A stretch of 64,000 nt of DNA from Dickeya lacustris (GCF_029635795.1 NZ_CP114280.1:868001-932000), one strand, 5' to 3'. Numbered from the stretch's first letter, positions 24,605-34,791 are shown. Translations and numbers: made by a program. The notes: a model not told the origin generated them from the sequence alone.

Positions 24605-24670
24605 TATACCCTAAATCATTCGCGTTGCAGGAAGGCTCACGCACCTGCAACTTGACGTATGACGGGGATA
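24605..24670. repeat. Short MITE-like enterobacterial repeat, internally deleted
   Basis: The element begins TATACCCTAAAT and ends TATGACGGGGATA, with inner arms GTTGCAGG (24624-24631) and CCTGCAAC (24644-24651). From memory, the ends resemble a family of intergenic repeats common in Yersinia, Serratia and soft-rot bacteria that is usually longer; here the middle seems deleted. It lies exactly at the aroH/rmf synteny junction. Confidence 0.6.
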
Positions 24671-24682
24671 TCTATAAACGAA

Positions 24683-24704
24683 AACCTCCGCATTCGCGGA
24701 GGTT
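24683..24704 (-). terminator. rmf terminator
   Basis: AACCTCCGC (24683-24691), loop ATTC, GCGGAGGTT (24696-24704). On the minus strand the stem runs into TTTTCG, 22 bp past the rmf stop. It may also end aroH transcripts. Confidence 0.75.
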
Positions 24705-24725
24705 CTTCCTTCTTGAAAGACAGCG

Positions 24726-24893
24726 TCAGGCAATCACCGTCCTGTCTTCCATGGCTTGCCGCCAGCCTCCCAACCAGTTAGAGCGGGCATCGATAGATTG
24801 ATAAGGACAGAGCTCCTTGGGCCGACCAACAATGCCAGCCTGATAACCCCGTGAATGTGCCCGTGCCAAACGATCTCTTTTTTGTCTCTTCAT
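24726..24893 (-). CDS. rmf: Ribosome modulation factor
   Basis: A 55-residue basic protein read from the minus strand: MKRQKRDRLARAHSRGYQAG, then IVGRPKELCPYQSIDARSNW, then LGGWRQAMEDRTVIA. It is the same length as E. coli RMF and nearly identical across the N-terminal half and the WLGGWR motif. RMF binds the 30S subunit in stationary phase and, with HPF, converts 70S ribosomes to inactive 100S dimers. The start has a GAGGGAAACAAGG region upstream. In E. coli it also follows pqiC. The 289-bp gap up to pqiC must contain its growth-rate-regulated promoter; I could not place it. Confidence 0.97.
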   Translation of the reverse strand: MKRQKRDRLARAHSRGYQAGIVGRPKELCPYQSIDARSNWLGGWRQAMEDRTVIA

Positions 24894-25182
24894 GCCTTGT
24901 TTCCCTCATTTTGACGCTGGTGGAAAGAAACCAGTGGTTACTTTTCATGCAACCACTCTTTATGAATAGTCATTCCGGCGGTGAAGATCAAGCGATAAAA
25001 TTCACGAGATTGTCATATTTGTGAACCACACTGAGGGTTTTTCTGCGATCGGGCGGGATATAGCCACTTAACCGCTTGAGCATAAAACAAAACCGCCAGA
25101 ATGCGACAAGCATCACATAATTACCGTGAGCCCTCGCTATCCAGCGGTTTTTACTATTATCGCTGTGGCGCGTGATGAGCGC

Positions 25183-25746
25183 CTATACGCCGGCAGCGGC
25201 CTGCCGTCTGACGGACTCAGCGACCTGTTGCCAGCCTTGTGCCAGCGCGCTGACCAAGGCATCGTAGCCGTCTTCACGTAAGGCTATCTCCAGCGCAAAT
25301 GGCTGCGTCACGACGCGTTGCTCGTCTTGCAGCACCCACTCCCCCTGAATCACCGCACGCCCATCAAACCGGCCCTGAAATGCCGTCACATTGACACGCA
25401 GACTCGCGGTATTTTTCGTCACCGGCCCGCTGCTAAAAACGTGCCAGCCCGCCAGGTCATGACGTAACGATGCGACCAGCGCCTGTTGGAGTTGCTGGTC
25501 TAGCGGGCTTGCCCACAGATTATTCGCCGCAATGGTGTAACGCACGGGCGAGGTCTGAAACACCAGGCCGCTCCCTGCCAGCGAATCGGCCAGCGCTATC
25601 GGCGCAACCCACAACTGCCGCCCCTGCGCCTGCGTCACCGAGGTCTGCGCCTTCTGCGCCGTCACCGGAAGTTGATAGTAAATCTTCTGCGGGCTGGCGC
25701 AGCCTCCCAGCACCAGCACCAGCCATAACGGCCATCCTTTCATCAT
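25183..25746 (-). CDS. pqiC: Intermembrane transport lipoprotein PqiC
   Basis: A 187-residue lipoprotein, the same length as E. coli PqiC (YmbA), with lipobox LVLGGC (Cys about 16) and family stretches NNLWASPLDQQLQQALVA and GRFDGRAVIQGEWVL. It sits in the inner leaflet of the outer membrane and binds the tip of the PqiB tunnel for lipid transport between membranes. Start ATG 25746 (MMKGWPLW) gives a proper lipoprotein signal; the longer frame adds an unlikely charged leader. It is separated from pqiB by 16 bp. Confidence 0.92.
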   Translation of the reverse strand: MMKGWPLWLVLVLGGCASPQKIYYQLPVTAQKAQTSVTQAQGRQLWVAPIALADSLAGSGLVFQTSPVRYTIAANNLWASPLDQQLQQALVASLRHDLAGWHVFSSGPVTKNTASLRVNVTAFQGRFDGRAVIQGEWVLQDEQRVVTQPFALEIALREDGYDALVSALAQGWQQVAESVRRQAAAGV

Positions 25747-25762
25747 GATGCTTTCGCCTTCT

Positions 25763-27409
25763 TCATGGTTTCGCCTTCTTCGGCTGAGGGTCCTGGGCAC
25801 CGGGTGCCTCAAAAATCAACGCATTGCTTTTCTCATTGAGCGTGCGTAACAGCGGCTGTAATTCACGCAGTGTTTGATCCAAGCGCTGCATATCCGCCAC
25901 CATGTGGTTATAGGCCGGGGAGCCCGGTTGCACACCTTGCAGGCTCTGGTTCAGCTCACGCAGCGTGCGCTGCATATCCTGCGGCAGCTGTTGCATCGCC
26001 TCACTGCGCATAAATGTATTAAGCGACGTCAAGGTGGTTTGCAACTCACGCAAAGTCGTCTGACCCTGTGATAATGTTTTAGTCGCCTGCTCGACCATCG
26101 GGTTTAGCGGCAAACCATTAACTTTATCCAGCACAGACATCAGCTTTTGCTGAATTTGCGTTAACCCGCCGTTGACGGTCGGCAGCACCGGATAGCCATC
26201 CAGGGTGCTCATCGCCAGGGCACGCCCTTTTTGCTGCGGATAAAAATCAAGATCCACATAGAGTGCGCCGGTCAACAAATTGGCGGTTTTCATCGAAGCA
26301 CGCAGCCCCGATATCGCCCCTTTACTCAGCTCTTGCCCAACGTCCATCCGCTCGCGCAACCCCTGTTTGAGACGACCGGGCTCAATACGGATCAGCACCG
26401 GAATACGGTAATCACTGTCAAAACTCTGCGGCAGGTTATGCGGGAAGAAAGGCACTTCAACCACCGTACCCAGCCGAATACCGCGAAACTCGACCGGTGC
26501 GCCCACTTGTAATCCTCGCACCGATTCATCAAAGAACAGCAAATACTCTTTATAGTCGCTATAGAGCGAATCCTGAATGCTGGTCTGGTTGTCAAATAAC
26601 TGATATTCATCGCGCTCATGAGCCGGATTGCCAGGCTCCCAGCCAGCAGGCACATCAAAACTCACCCCACCGCTCAGTAAGGTACTCAGCGACCCCATTT
26701 CCACACGCATCCCTTGTGCCGAGAGGTTGAGCGCCACACCGCTGTCTTTCCAGAAGCGGACATTCGCCGTCACCAGCGGATCGTACGGGGCGGTGATAAA
26801 CAATTGATAGCGCATTTTACGGGCAACGGGGTCGAAATAGCTGGTTTCCACCGAGCCGACGCGAAAGCCGCGAAACAGCACCGGGTCGCCTGCATTTAAC
26901 TGGCCGGACTGATCGCTGTTCAGCGTGATGCGGATACCTCTGGCATCGGGAGAGGCCAGGGGCGGTGTGTCCAGCAAATGAAATGCCCGGCTATCCTGCT
27001 TATCGGCCCCGGGTTGCAGCTCAATAAACGCACCGGAAAGTAACGTGCCAAGCCCTGACACACCTTCACGGCCTATTTGCGGTTTCACCACCCAGAAGAC
27101 CGAATCCTTGCCCAGTAATTTCTCCATTCCTTCGTTCAGGCGGGCCTTAATTTCCACCTGTTGCAGGTCATCGCTTAACCGGACATTCTCAACCACCCCC
27201 ACATTGACACTGCGGCTTTTAATGGTGGTTTTCCCCGCCTCAATCCCTTCTGCGCTGCGTGTCGTCAGCGTAATTTCCGGGCCCTGATGACTGATGTGAT
27301 AAAACAAAATCCAGGCACCGATCAGAACCGTGACTATCGGCACTATCCACACCGGCGACCAGCGCGCGATGCTCTCGACGTGTGCCGTCGTTTGATTAGT
27401 CTTTGTCAA
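25763..27409 (-). CDS. pqiB: Intermembrane transport protein PqiB (MCE tunnel)
   Basis: A 548-residue protein (E. coli 546) with one N-terminal membrane segment (WSPVWIVPIVTVLIGAWILF), three MCE domains (about 45-130, 160-250, 285-395; GVVENVRLSDDLQQVEIKAR is typical) and a long C-terminal helical region that forms the needle. It makes a hexameric lipid tunnel across the periplasm. The start is taken as TTG 27409: GAGGAG lies 7 nt upstream and the protein then begins TKTNQTTAHVES. This overlaps the end of pqiA by 14 bp, implying translational coupling. Confidence 0.9.
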   Translation of the reverse strand: MTKTNQTTAHVESIARWSPVWIVPIVTVLIGAWILFYHISHQGPEITLTTRSAEGIEAGKTTIKSRSVNVGVVENVRLSDDLQQVEIKARLNEGMEKLLGKDSVFWVVKPQIGREGVSGLGTLLSGAFIELQPGADKQDSRAFHLLDTPPLASPDARGIRITLNSDQSGQLNAGDPVLFRGFRVGSVETSYFDPVARKMRYQLFITAPYDPLVTANVRFWKDSGVALNLSAQGMRVEMGSLSTLLSGGVSFDVPAGWEPGNPAHERDEYQLFDNQTSIQDSLYSDYKEYLLFFDESVRGLQVGAPVEFRGIRLGTVVEVPFFPHNLPQSFDSDYRIPVLIRIEPGRLKQGLRERMDVGQELSKGAISGLRASMKTANLLTGALYVDLDFYPQQKGRALAMSTLDGYPVLPTVNGGLTQIQQKLMSVLDKVNGLPLNPMVEQATKTLSQGQTTLRELQTTLTSLNTFMRSEAMQQLPQDMQRTLRELNQSLQGVQPGSPAYNHMVADMQRLDQTLRELQPLLRTLNEKSNALIFEAPGAQDPQPKKAKP

Positions 27410-28709
27410 CGCAATGCTCCTCTCCCTGTTCGTGATGCCTGTCCCAGAGCAAGCGGGGATCAAAGGTCATCGCGGCAATCATGGTCAAAATGACGACACT
27501 GGCAAAAAGTACCGCGCCAATGGCCGGATAAATGCTCATCAGTCGCCCCATTCGTACCATCGCCGACAGTACGGCAATCACGAATACGTCAATCATCGAC
27601 CAGCGGCCGACAAATTCCACTATCTCGTACAACTGGTGCAAACGCGCTGAATCACGGCAACGCGCCGCACGGGCGCGCCAGCACAGCCAGCCCAACGCCA
27701 GCATTTTCAATGAGGGCACCATAATACTGGCAACGAAAATCACCCATGCTATCGGCCATGAGCCGCTTTCCCACAACAGAATCACGCCGGACATAATGGT
27801 TGAGGTCGCGTTGTGTCCCAGCGCCTCTGTCACCATAATCGGTAAGAGATTCGCTGGCACATACAGCAACACCGAGGTCAGCAGCAGCGCCACTGTCCAT
27901 TGCAGGCTGTGGCGGCGACGCGCATGACCCCGGCGCAGGCAGCGTGGGCAGCGGTGCTCATGCGCAGGCAAAATCGCACTGCAACAGGCACACGCGCGCA
28001 CCCCTTGCGACAACCCGTTTTGGCCACAGACGAGACCGGCTGGCATCAACGGCGGCGGTGCGACATCATCCCATAGCCAGCGTCTATCCAGGCTCTGAAA
28101 AGCCAGCAACTGCAACAGACAAAAAACAATATAGGGAATAAAACTCGCCCCGAGACCAATGTCGCCGTAGGCCATGAGCTTGACAAAACTCACCAGCACA
28201 CCGGCGAGAAAAATCTCCGCCATCCCCCAGCTTTTTAACTGGAACAGCACCGTCGTAAACCTGCGTTTGATGCGATAAGGCAGCGGTGCTCTCAGGCACA
28301 GCAGCACCATTATCAACATCGAGCAGGCGGGCACCAGTTGCACAAACAGCAAAAACAGTGTGGCCATGCTGACATAACGCTCGGCCACCATCACCCGGGG
28401 AATTTCCAGCAATGAAATCTCGCTGCGAATCCCCGCCACCGTCATCGAGACGAAGGGAAATAGCAGGGATAACACCAGCATGATCAGGGCGCTGAAGGCG
28501 AAACTGGCAGGCCGCCAGCGCGGCTCTCGTTGACGGCTGGATAACACCGCATGACAGCGCGGGCATACGGCCCGCTCGCCATCGTGCAACGACGGCAACT
28601 CCAGCAGCAAATCACAATGCGGGCACAACATATGCCGATCATAGTTATGGCGTTCATGGTTATGCCGATCATAGCGATGCGGATCAGCGTGGTGGTGATG
28701 CTCGTTCAT
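27396..28709 (-). CDS. pqiA: Intermembrane transport protein PqiA with a His-rich N-terminus
   Basis: A 437-residue inner-membrane protein (E. coli 417) with two repeated PqiA domains. Each has a zinc-ribbon-like pair of CxxC motifs (CPHC and CPRC near 31-52; CACC and CPRC in the middle) followed by membrane helices (LIMLVLSLLFPFVSM, MAEIFLAGVLVSFVKLMAYG, VEFVGRWSMIDVFVIAVLSA). It is the membrane base for PqiB. The start is MNEHHHHADPH at 28709. The first 30 residues are dominated by His in repeated YDRHNHERH-like units, absent from the E. coli protein and possibly metal binding. Confidence 0.92.
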   Translation of the reverse strand: MNEHHHHADPHRYDRHNHERHNYDRHMLCPHCDLLLELPSLHDGERAVCPRCHAVLSSRQREPRWRPASFAFSALIMLVLSLLFPFVSMTVAGIRSEISLLEIPRVMVAERYVSMATLFLLFVQLVPACSMLIMVLLCLRAPLPYRIKRRFTTVLFQLKSWGMAEIFLAGVLVSFVKLMAYGDIGLGASFIPYIVFCLLQLLAFQSLDRRWLWDDVAPPPLMPAGLVCGQNGLSQGVRACACCSAILPAHEHRCPRCLRRGHARRRHSLQWTVALLLTSVLLYVPANLLPIMVTEALGHNATSTIMSGVILLWESGSWPIAWVIFVASIMVPSLKMLALGWLCWRARAARCRDSARLHQLYEIVEFVGRWSMIDVFVIAVLSAMVRMGRLMSIYPAIGAVLFASVVILTMIAAMTFDPRLLWDRHHEQGEEHCVDKD

Positions 28710-28815
28710 TAGCCACCTCATGAGAATCTGAGAGAGACAACACGCGTGGTATTGCGTCAATAACGGGCAACAGCGGGTTCGGTACGCCCTCTTTTTGGCA
28801 CGGCAGACAGATTAT

Positions 28816-28859
28816 CCCTCACCGCACTCGCGGTGAGGGGCAGGCTGCGGTAGCCTGCC
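28816..28859. repeat. Two adjacent perfect stem-loops between uup and pqiA
   Basis: CCCTCACCGC/GCGGTGAGGG (28816-28839, loop ACTC) is directly followed by GGCAGGCT/AGCCTGCC (28839-28859, loop GCGGT). They lie just after the uup stop; no U-run, so a 3'-end-stabilising or weak terminating structure for uup is likely. Confidence 0.6.
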
Positions 28860-28865
28860 GAATAT

Positions 28866-30782
28866 TCAGCCATTTTTCTGCGCTTCCAGCGCTTCCCAGC
28901 GTTCAAAACAGCCTTCCAGTTGCTGTTCGGCCGCCGCCAGCGCCGTCAGTACCGGCTGCGTTTCATCATGAGAGCGCGAGAAAAACGCCGGGTCATTCAT
29001 CTGTTGCTGTAAGCGCTCAATGTCTTGCTCCAGCGCCTCAATCTGCTGCGGTAATTGCTCTAGCTCACGCTGTTGGTTATAGCTGAGTTTACCGCCGCCA
29101 CGCTTGGCGCTCGGTGCGCTGGCGACGGCGGCAGGCTGCGGCGTCGGTTCTTTTTTAGCACCGCTCGACGCGCGCTGCGCCGCTGAGGACGCACGCTGCT
29201 GCTGCGCATCGTAGTAACCGCCGACATAGCGGCCAATGACGCCTTCGCCTTCAAAAATCCAGCATTCGGTGACACTGTTATCGACAAACTGACGGTCATG
29301 GCTGACCAGCAGTACCGTACCCTGATAGCTCTCCAGCAGCTCTTCGAGCAACTCCAGCGTTTCGACATCCAGATCGTTGGTCGGTTCGTCAAGAATCAAC
29401 AGGTTGCTGGGTTTCAGAAATAACCGAGCCAGCAACAGGCGGTTACGTTCCCCGCCAGACAACGCCCTGACCGGCGTCATGGCGCGTTTGGGGTGAAACA
29501 GGAAGTCTTGCAAATAGCCCAGCACATGGCGGGAGCGGCCATTAACCATCACTTCCTGTTTGCCTTCGGCGAGGTTATCCATCACCGTTTTATCTGGGTC
29601 TAATTCAGCCCGGTGTTGATCAAAATAGGCCACTTCCAGCTTGGTGCCACAGTGAATGCGCCCGGCGCTGGCCGCCAGTTGCCCCAACATCAGCTTCAGT
29701 AACGTGGTTTTCCCACAGCCGTTCGGCCCCACCAGCGCAATTTTATCGCCACGCTGCACCTGTGCCGAAAAGCCGGACACCAGCGTCTTGCCCGCTACCT
29801 GATAGTCAACGTCTTCCAGTTCAAAGACGATTTTGCCGGAGCGCGCGGCTTCTTCCACTTGCATTTTGGCCGAGCCCATCACTTCGCGGCGCTCGGCGCG
29901 CTCCTGACGCATTTCCTTAAGCGCGCGCACCCGCCCTTCGTTGCGGGTTCGCCGCGCCTTAATGCCCTGGCGTATCCACACCTCTTCCTGCGCCAGTTTA
30001 CGGTCAAACTCGGCATTCTGTAGCTCTTCTACCCGTAGCGCTTCTTCTTTACCGGCTAAGTAGGTGTCATAGTTACCCGGCCAGGACACCAGCTTGCCGC
30101 GATCCAAATCAACAATGCGGGTCGCCATATTACGGATGAATGATCGGTCATGAGAAATGAACACGATACTGCCGGAAAAGGCCTTCAGAAAACCTTCCAG
30201 CCAGTCGATGGTTTCGATATCCAGATGGTTGGTTGGCTCGTCTAACAACAACACTCGCGGGCCACTCACTAATGCCCGCCCCAGCGCCGCCTTACGCAAC
30301 CAGCCGCCGGACAGCGCCGACAGCGGCATCTCCGCCGACAGCCCCAATTGATCTAACACTTCATTAATGCGGTCTTCGAGTTTCCACAGCCCCTGATGGT
30401 CGAGCACTTCCTGAATCTTCGCCAACTGGTTGAGGTTCTTCTCGCTCGGGTCTTCCCCGACCAGGCGCAGCGCAACGTGATAGGCTTTGAGGTGTTCAGC
30501 CTGCGCTGCCACGCCTTCGGCGACAAAATCAAACACGCTGCCAGCCACATCACGCGGCGGGTCTTGTTGCAGGCGGGCGACAATCAAATCCTGCTCATAC
30601 ACCAGTCGGCCATCATCCAGGAGAACTTCTTTTGCCAGAATTTTCAGCAGTGTCGATTTCCCGGCACCGTTACGCCCGACCAGACACACCCGCTCGTTGT
30701 CTTCAATATGCAGTTCGGTATTGTCCAACAGTGGCGCGTCGCTAAATGACAGCCAGGCACCGGATAAACTGATTAATGACAT
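28866..30782 (-). CDS. uup: ABC-F family ATPase Uup
   Basis: A 638-residue soluble protein (E. coli 635) with two ABC ATPase domains and no membrane segment. Walker A motifs are GRNGAGKST (about 38) and GPNGCGKTT (about 350). Signature motifs are LSGGW and LSGGERNRLLLARLF. Walker B stretches are VLLLDEPTNHLD and LLILDEPTNDLD. A charged linker joins the domains, and a C-terminal coiled coil (about 550-638) corresponds to the DNA/RNA-binding domain. E. coli Uup limits precise transposon excision and helps ribosome and replication maintenance. Separated by 5 bp from upstream rlmL, probably cotranscribed. Confidence 0.95.
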   Translation of the reverse strand: MSLISLSGAWLSFSDAPLLDNTELHIEDNERVCLVGRNGAGKSTLLKILAKEVLLDDGRLVYEQDLIVARLQQDPPRDVAGSVFDFVAEGVAAQAEHLKAYHVALRLVGEDPSEKNLNQLAKIQEVLDHQGLWKLEDRINEVLDQLGLSAEMPLSALSGGWLRKAALGRALVSGPRVLLLDEPTNHLDIETIDWLEGFLKAFSGSIVFISHDRSFIRNMATRIVDLDRGKLVSWPGNYDTYLAGKEEALRVEELQNAEFDRKLAQEEVWIRQGIKARRTRNEGRVRALKEMRQERAERREVMGSAKMQVEEAARSGKIVFELEDVDYQVAGKTLVSGFSAQVQRGDKIALVGPNGCGKTTLLKLMLGQLAASAGRIHCGTKLEVAYFDQHRAELDPDKTVMDNLAEGKQEVMVNGRSRHVLGYLQDFLFHPKRAMTPVRALSGGERNRLLLARLFLKPSNLLILDEPTNDLDVETLELLEELLESYQGTVLLVSHDRQFVDNSVTECWIFEGEGVIGRYVGGYYDAQQQRASSAAQRASSGAKKEPTPQPAAVASAPSAKRGGGKLSYNQQRELEQLPQQIEALEQDIERLQQQMNDPAFFSRSHDETQPVLTALAAAEQQLEGCFERWEALEAQKNG

Positions 30783-30787
30783 GGTGA

Positions 30788-32917
30788 TTATTTTTCCTCA
30801 GAAGCGTGTGTAAGCAGCCAACTGTTGTGGATTTGGCGGTTACGGGCGAAATCCTGTGACAAGGTCTGTGCGCTGATATCTTTTGCCACCAGCCCAAGCG
30901 TCGTTAACCCGGCGATATCCATCTGGAAGCCGCGTTTGTTGTTGGAAAACAGAATGGTACCGCCGGGGCGCAGCATGCGTTTCAGCTGGGTCATCAGCAT
31001 CAGGTGGTCACGCTGCACATCAAATGTCGCCTCCATCCGTTTGGAGTTAGAGAAGGTCGGCGGGTCGATAAAAATCAGGTCAAACTGTTCGTGCGTCTCT
31101 TGCATCCACGCCAGACAGTCAGCCTGCATCAGCCGGTGCTGCCGCCCGGTCAAACCATTAAGGCGCAGGTTCTTTTCCGCCCACTCCAGATAGGTACGCG
31201 ACATATCCACGGTGGTCGTCGAGCGAGCGCCGCCGAGCCCGGCGTGCACGCTGGCGGTGCCGGTGTAAGCAAACAGATTGAGGAAATCTTTGCCTTTGCT
31301 CATCTGTCCCAGCATCTGCCGGGCAATACGATGGTCGAGGAACAGCCCGGTGTCGAGGTAATCGGTCAGGTTCACCCACAGCTTGGCGTTAAACTCGCTG
31401 ACTTGCAGAAACTCACCCTTCTCGGCCATTTTCTCATACTGGCTTTTGCCTTTCTGCCGCTCGCGGGTTTTCAGCACCAGATGGCTGGCCGGAATATCCA
31501 GCACGCTGAGGGTCGCATTAATAATATCAAACACGCGCTGGCGGGCTTTTTGCGCATCAATACTCTTTGGCGGCGCATACTCTTGCACCACCACCCGGCT
31601 GCCGTAACGGTCTATCGCCACGTTATACTCCGGCAGGTCGGCATCATACAGACGGTAACAGGCGATGCCCTGTTGCTGCGCCCATTTTTCCAGTTTGCGC
31701 AGATTCTTGCGCAGGCGGTTGGCAAAATCCTCGGCAAAGACCGCCGTTTGCGGCGCATCTGCCTGCGGCTCGCCTGATGCCAGGCGGTAGTTTTTCTGCA
31801 CGCAATCCAGCGGGCCGTTTTTCGCCTTGAACTGGCGATCGGCACGCAGTTGCAGGCAACTGAGCAGTTCCGGCGAGGCGCTAAACAGCGATAACTGCCA
31901 GCCGCCAAACTCACTCTTCATCTTACGGCCCAGCAGGTTATGCAGTGCAATCAGCGCCGGTTCGCTCTCCAGCCGCTCGCCGTAAGGCGGGTTGCTGACA
32001 ACGGTGCCTGCCGGCCCTTGCGGCAGCGGGTTTTTCAGTTGTGTGGCATCACGCGCGTCAAAACGGATAAGTTCGCTGACGCCGGCGCGACGCGCATTGG
32101 CGCTGGCAATCTCGATGATGCGCCGGTCAATATCCGAGCCGAAGAAACGCGATGTCGTGGCTTGCAACCCGGCACGGGCGCGCGCTTGCGCTTCGGTTGT
32201 GACACTTTTCCACAACGCGGCATCGTGTTTTTTCCAGGCCAGAAAGCCCCAATGCTGGCGATGCAGACCCGGCGCGCGATCGGCGGCCATCATCGCGGCC
32301 TCAATCAACAGCGTGCCGGAACCGCACATCGGGTCGCACATCGGCGTGCCCGGCAGCCAACCGGAGCGCTGCACAATAGCTGCCGCCAGCGTCTCTTTGA
32401 GCGGAGCCTGTCCCGCCTGCTCGCGGTAGCCGCGCAGATGCAGCCCTTCACCACTGAGATCCAGCGCAACGCTTGCCTGTTCACGCTGCAAAAACACATC
32501 CACGCGAATATCGGCTTGCTGGCGCGCCACGTCCGGGCGCTGGCCGGTTTTACGGCTAAAGCTGTCCACAATGGCATCTTTAACCTTGAGCGCACCGTAC
32601 TGACTGTTACGAATAACCTCGTTCGTGCCGTTGAAATGCACCACAAAGGTGTGATTGACATCAAACATCTCGCTCCAGTCCACCGCCTGCACGCCCAGAT
32701 ACAAATCCAGATCGCTGTAGACTTTGAACGTATTGAGCGGCAACAGAATACGCGACGCCAGTCGGCTCCACATCAGGCTTTGGTACAGCAGCCGATTATC
32801 TCCCTGAAAGTGTACACCGCCCTGCACCACCGTGCAGTGCTGCGCGCCCAGCGCCTCCAGTTCACTTTTTAACAATTCTTCCAGACCACGCGCCGTGCTG
32901 GCAAACAGAGAGTTCAT
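30788..32917 (-). CDS. rlmL: Bifunctional 23S rRNA methyltransferase RlmKL
   Basis: A 709-residue fusion (E. coli 702). The N-terminal THUMP domain (about 45-155) is followed by the RlmL domain making m2G2445 (catalytic motif NPPYGERL, about 310) and a C-terminal RlmK domain making m7G2069 ([11 protein letters not shown], about 630). SAM-binding stretches include [15 protein letters not shown] and [20 protein letters not shown]. It starts [16 protein letters not shown] like E. coli. It is divergent from ycbX across 96 bp and upstream of uup, as in E. coli. Confidence 0.96.
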   Translation of the reverse strand: MNSLFASTARGLEELLKSELEALGAQHCTVVQGGVHFQGDNRLLYQSLMWSRLASRILLPLNTFKVYSDLDLYLGVQAVDWSEMFDVNHTFVVHFNGTNEVIRNSQYGALKVKDAIVDSFSRKTGQRPDVARQQADIRVDVFLQREQASVALDLSGEGLHLRGYREQAGQAPLKETLAAAIVQRSGWLPGTPMCDPMCGSGTLLIEAAMMAADRAPGLHRQHWGFLAWKKHDAALWKSVTTEAQARARAGLQATTSRFFGSDIDRRIIEIASANARRAGVSELIRFDARDATQLKNPLPQGPAGTVVSNPPYGERLESEPALIALHNLLGRKMKSEFGGWQLSLFSASPELLSCLQLRADRQFKAKNGPLDCVQKNYRLASGEPQADAPQTAVFAEDFANRLRKNLRKLEKWAQQQGIACYRLYDADLPEYNVAIDRYGSRVVVQEYAPPKSIDAQKARQRVFDIINATLSVLDIPASHLVLKTRERQKGKSQYEKMAEKGEFLQVSEFNAKLWVNLTDYLDTGLFLDHRIARQMLGQMSKGKDFLNLFAYTGTASVHAGLGGARSTTTVDMSRTYLEWAEKNLRLNGLTGRQHRLMQADCLAWMQETHEQFDLIFIDPPTFSNSKRMEATFDVQRDHLMLMTQLKRMLRPGGTILFSNNKRGFQMDIAGLTTLGLVAKDISAQTLSQDFARNRQIHNSWLLTHASEEK

Positions 32918-33013
32918 ATCGCAGCTATCACCTTAAAGAAAATTGAGGCGCATTATAGCTAATCCCGGCGGCTTGTCATAAAGTTGCCGCTTTCCTTCAG
33001 CAAGGAGCCCCCT

Positions 33014-34120
33014 GTGATAGCACTCAACCGGCTTTTTGTTCACCCGGTCAAATCGATGCGCGGTATCAGTTTGTCGCCCATGATGGTCAGCCCCAGCGGG
33101 CCCGCGTTTGACCGCATCTTTATGCTAACCGAGCCAGACGGCACCTTTATTACCGCGCGACAGTACCCGCAATTGGTGCTTTTTGCCCCTGCGTTGACGC
33201 CCGAGGGTCTGTTACTGAGCGCCCCTGACGGCAACACGCTGGCGGTCAGCTTTACTGATTTCTCGCCCTCGCTCGCGCCAACCGAGGTTTGGGGCAACCA
33301 CTTTGAGGCGCATATTGCCCATGACCCCATCAACCGCTGGCTCAGTGAATACCTGCAGCGTCCGGTACAGTTGCGCTGGCAAGGGCCGCAACCTTCGCGG
33401 CGCGTTAAGCGCCACCCGGAAACCGCGCTGCATTTTGCCGATGGCTACCCCTTTTTGCTGGTAAATGAAGCCTCGTTTGACGATTTACGTCGGCGCTGCC
33501 CTGGCGGAATTCGCATAGAGCAATTTCGCGCCAACCTGACGGTCAGTGGCGCACAGCCCTACGAGGAAGACCAGTGGCAAACCGTGCGCATAGGGGAGGT
33601 GATTTTCGATGTCGCCAAACCTTGCAGCCGCTGCGTGCTGACGACAGTTAGCATCGAGCGCGGACGCCGCCACCCGGCGGGCGAACCGCTGGCAACGTTG
33701 CAACAGTATCGCAGCGCGCAAAATGGCGATGTTGATTTCGGTATGAACCTGATAGCCCGCAGCCGGGGCGTGCTGCGCCTTGGCGATAGTCTGGAAGTGC
33801 TCGCCACCAAGCCCCCTCGACCGTATGGCGCTGCCGCTCAAGAGACACGTGAAAAACCGACATTACCAACGCAGACTCAGGCGGTGCGCATCACCTATCA
33901 GGGCCAGACGTTCATCGGCAACAACCAGCAAATAGTGCTAGAGCAACTGGAACAACAGGGGATTCGGGTGCCTTATTCATGCCGGGCGGGTTTATGCGGC
34001 TGTTGTCGGTTAACGCTGACACAAGGTGCCGTCACGCCGCTAAAAGACGGGGCACAGACGGATGACGGTGAAATTCTGGCGTGCAGTTGCGTGCCTGCAA
34101 GCGATATTACGCTGGACTAA
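33014..34120 (+). CDS. ycbX: MOSC-ferredoxin N-hydroxylated-base reductase YcbX
   Basis: A 368-residue molybdenum-cofactor enzyme (E. coli 369). An N-terminal beta-barrel ([15 protein letters not shown]) precedes a MOSC domain (about 100-265, with [13 protein letters not shown] carrying the Moco-binding Cys) and a C-terminal 2Fe-2S ferredoxin domain ([15 protein letters not shown] and a later CSC). In E. coli YcbX detoxifies hydroxylaminopurine-type analogues. GTG 33014 is chosen because AAGGAG lies 6 nt upstream and it aligns with the family N-terminus; the frame extends upstream to 32984. Confidence 0.94.
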   Translation: MIALNRLFVHPVKSMRGISLSPMMVSPSGPAFDRIFMLTEPDGTFITARQYPQLVLFAPALTPEGLLLSAPDGNTLAVSFTDFSPSLAPTEVWGNHFEAHIAHDPINRWLSEYLQRPVQLRWQGPQPSRRVKRHPETALHFADGYPFLLVNEASFDDLRRRCPGGIRIEQFRANLTVSGAQPYEEDQWQTVRIGEVIFDVAKPCSRCVLTTVSIERGRRHPAGEPLATLQQYRSAQNGDVDFGMNLIARSRGVLRLGDSLEVLATKPPRPYGAAAQETREKPTLPTQTQAVRITYQGQTFIGNNQQIVLEQLEQQGIRVPYSCRAGLCGCCRLTLTQGAVTPLKDGAQTDDGEILACSCVPASDITLD

Positions 34121-34168
34121 ACCTGGTCGCATCAAGCGATATGGATAAAGACATACCAATCAAGAAAT

Positions 34169-34196
34169 ACCGATAAAGCAAGACCGATAAAACAAG
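34169..34196 (+). repeat. 14-bp tandem repeat after ycbX
   Basis: ACCGATAAAGCAAG (34169-34182) and ACCGATAAAACAAG (34183-34196) are directly adjacent copies differing at one base, with a looser upstream relative (GATAAAGACATACC). Function unknown. Confidence 0.6.
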
Positions 34197-34197
34197 A

Positions 34198-34234
34198 CAG
34201 AGCAACGCCGCCGCACCAATGGTGCGTTGCTCTG
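34198..34234. terminator. Bidirectional terminator between ycbX and zapC
   Basis: CAGAGCAACGC (34198-34208) pairs with GCGTTGCTCTG (34224-34234), with a smaller alternative stem inside (GCACC/GGTGC). It lies between convergent genes and just touches the zapC frame border; flanks on both sides are T-containing (CTTTATCC; CTTGTTTTATC). Confidence 0.7.
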
Positions 34235-34236
34235 CT

Positions 34237-34791
34237 TTATCCGGCAAAGGCGTAACGCGGGGAGAGCGCGTCGCGACAGGGTGTGTAAACGCATAGTCGG
34301 TCATGCATGATTTTTATCGCGTCCGCGCGTTGTAGCGTTTTGCCGTTCAGCACCAGTTGCTCTTGCGCCAGCAGGCACAAACTGGCGTTGTCGCCAGCCT
34401 CCACCACCATAAAGCACGCCGATTCCGCTCGCTCATTTAACACCACACTCACCAGATCACCCAGTTGCGGAGCGCTATTCACTTCGCCCTGCACCCGGAA
34501 ATGCCAGCTTTTCGGCATTAACGGTTTCAGAAAACGGTTGGCGACCAACGCATTGAGTACCAACTCAGCGGTTGCGGCCATGGTTAACCCCAAAGGCTGA
34601 CACTTCTCCTGAAAAGTGAAAAACAGTGCGGCATCCTCAACGCAAAACGCCGTTGCGTTAAAGGCATCCGGCGTCAGCATGGCGGCGGGAAAATGCGAGC
34701 GAAATAGCGTGCCATTGGCAAGCTCAAGCATCAGGCGCGCCTGTTCGGCATCAAAATACCAACGCCAGTGATCGTCAGGTATGAGCTTCAT
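34237..34791 (-). CDS. zapC: Cell division protein ZapC
   Basis: A 184-residue cytosolic protein (E. coli 180) with DDHWRWYFDAEQARLMLELA, GTLFRSHFPAAMLTPDAFNA, ELVLNALVANRFLKPLMPKS and SLCLLAQEQLVLNGKTLQRA, matching ZapC (YcbW). It binds FtsZ and promotes lateral association of Z-ring protofilaments. It lies between convergent ycbX and upstream pyrD, as in E. coli. Confidence 0.94.
   Translation of the reverse strand: MKLIPDDHWRWYFDAEQARLMLELANGTLFRSHFPAAMLTPDAFNATAFCVEDAALFFTFQEKCQPLGLTMAATAELVLNALVANRFLKPLMPKSWHFRVQGEVNSAPQLGDLVSVVLNERAESACFMVVEAGDNASLCLLAQEQLVLNGKTLQRADAIKIMHDRLCVYTPCRDALSPRYAFAG

Noticed and set aside
31940..32872. A 310-codon open frame antisense to rlmL
   Set aside because: It mirrors a conserved enzyme gene; no independent evidence of coding.
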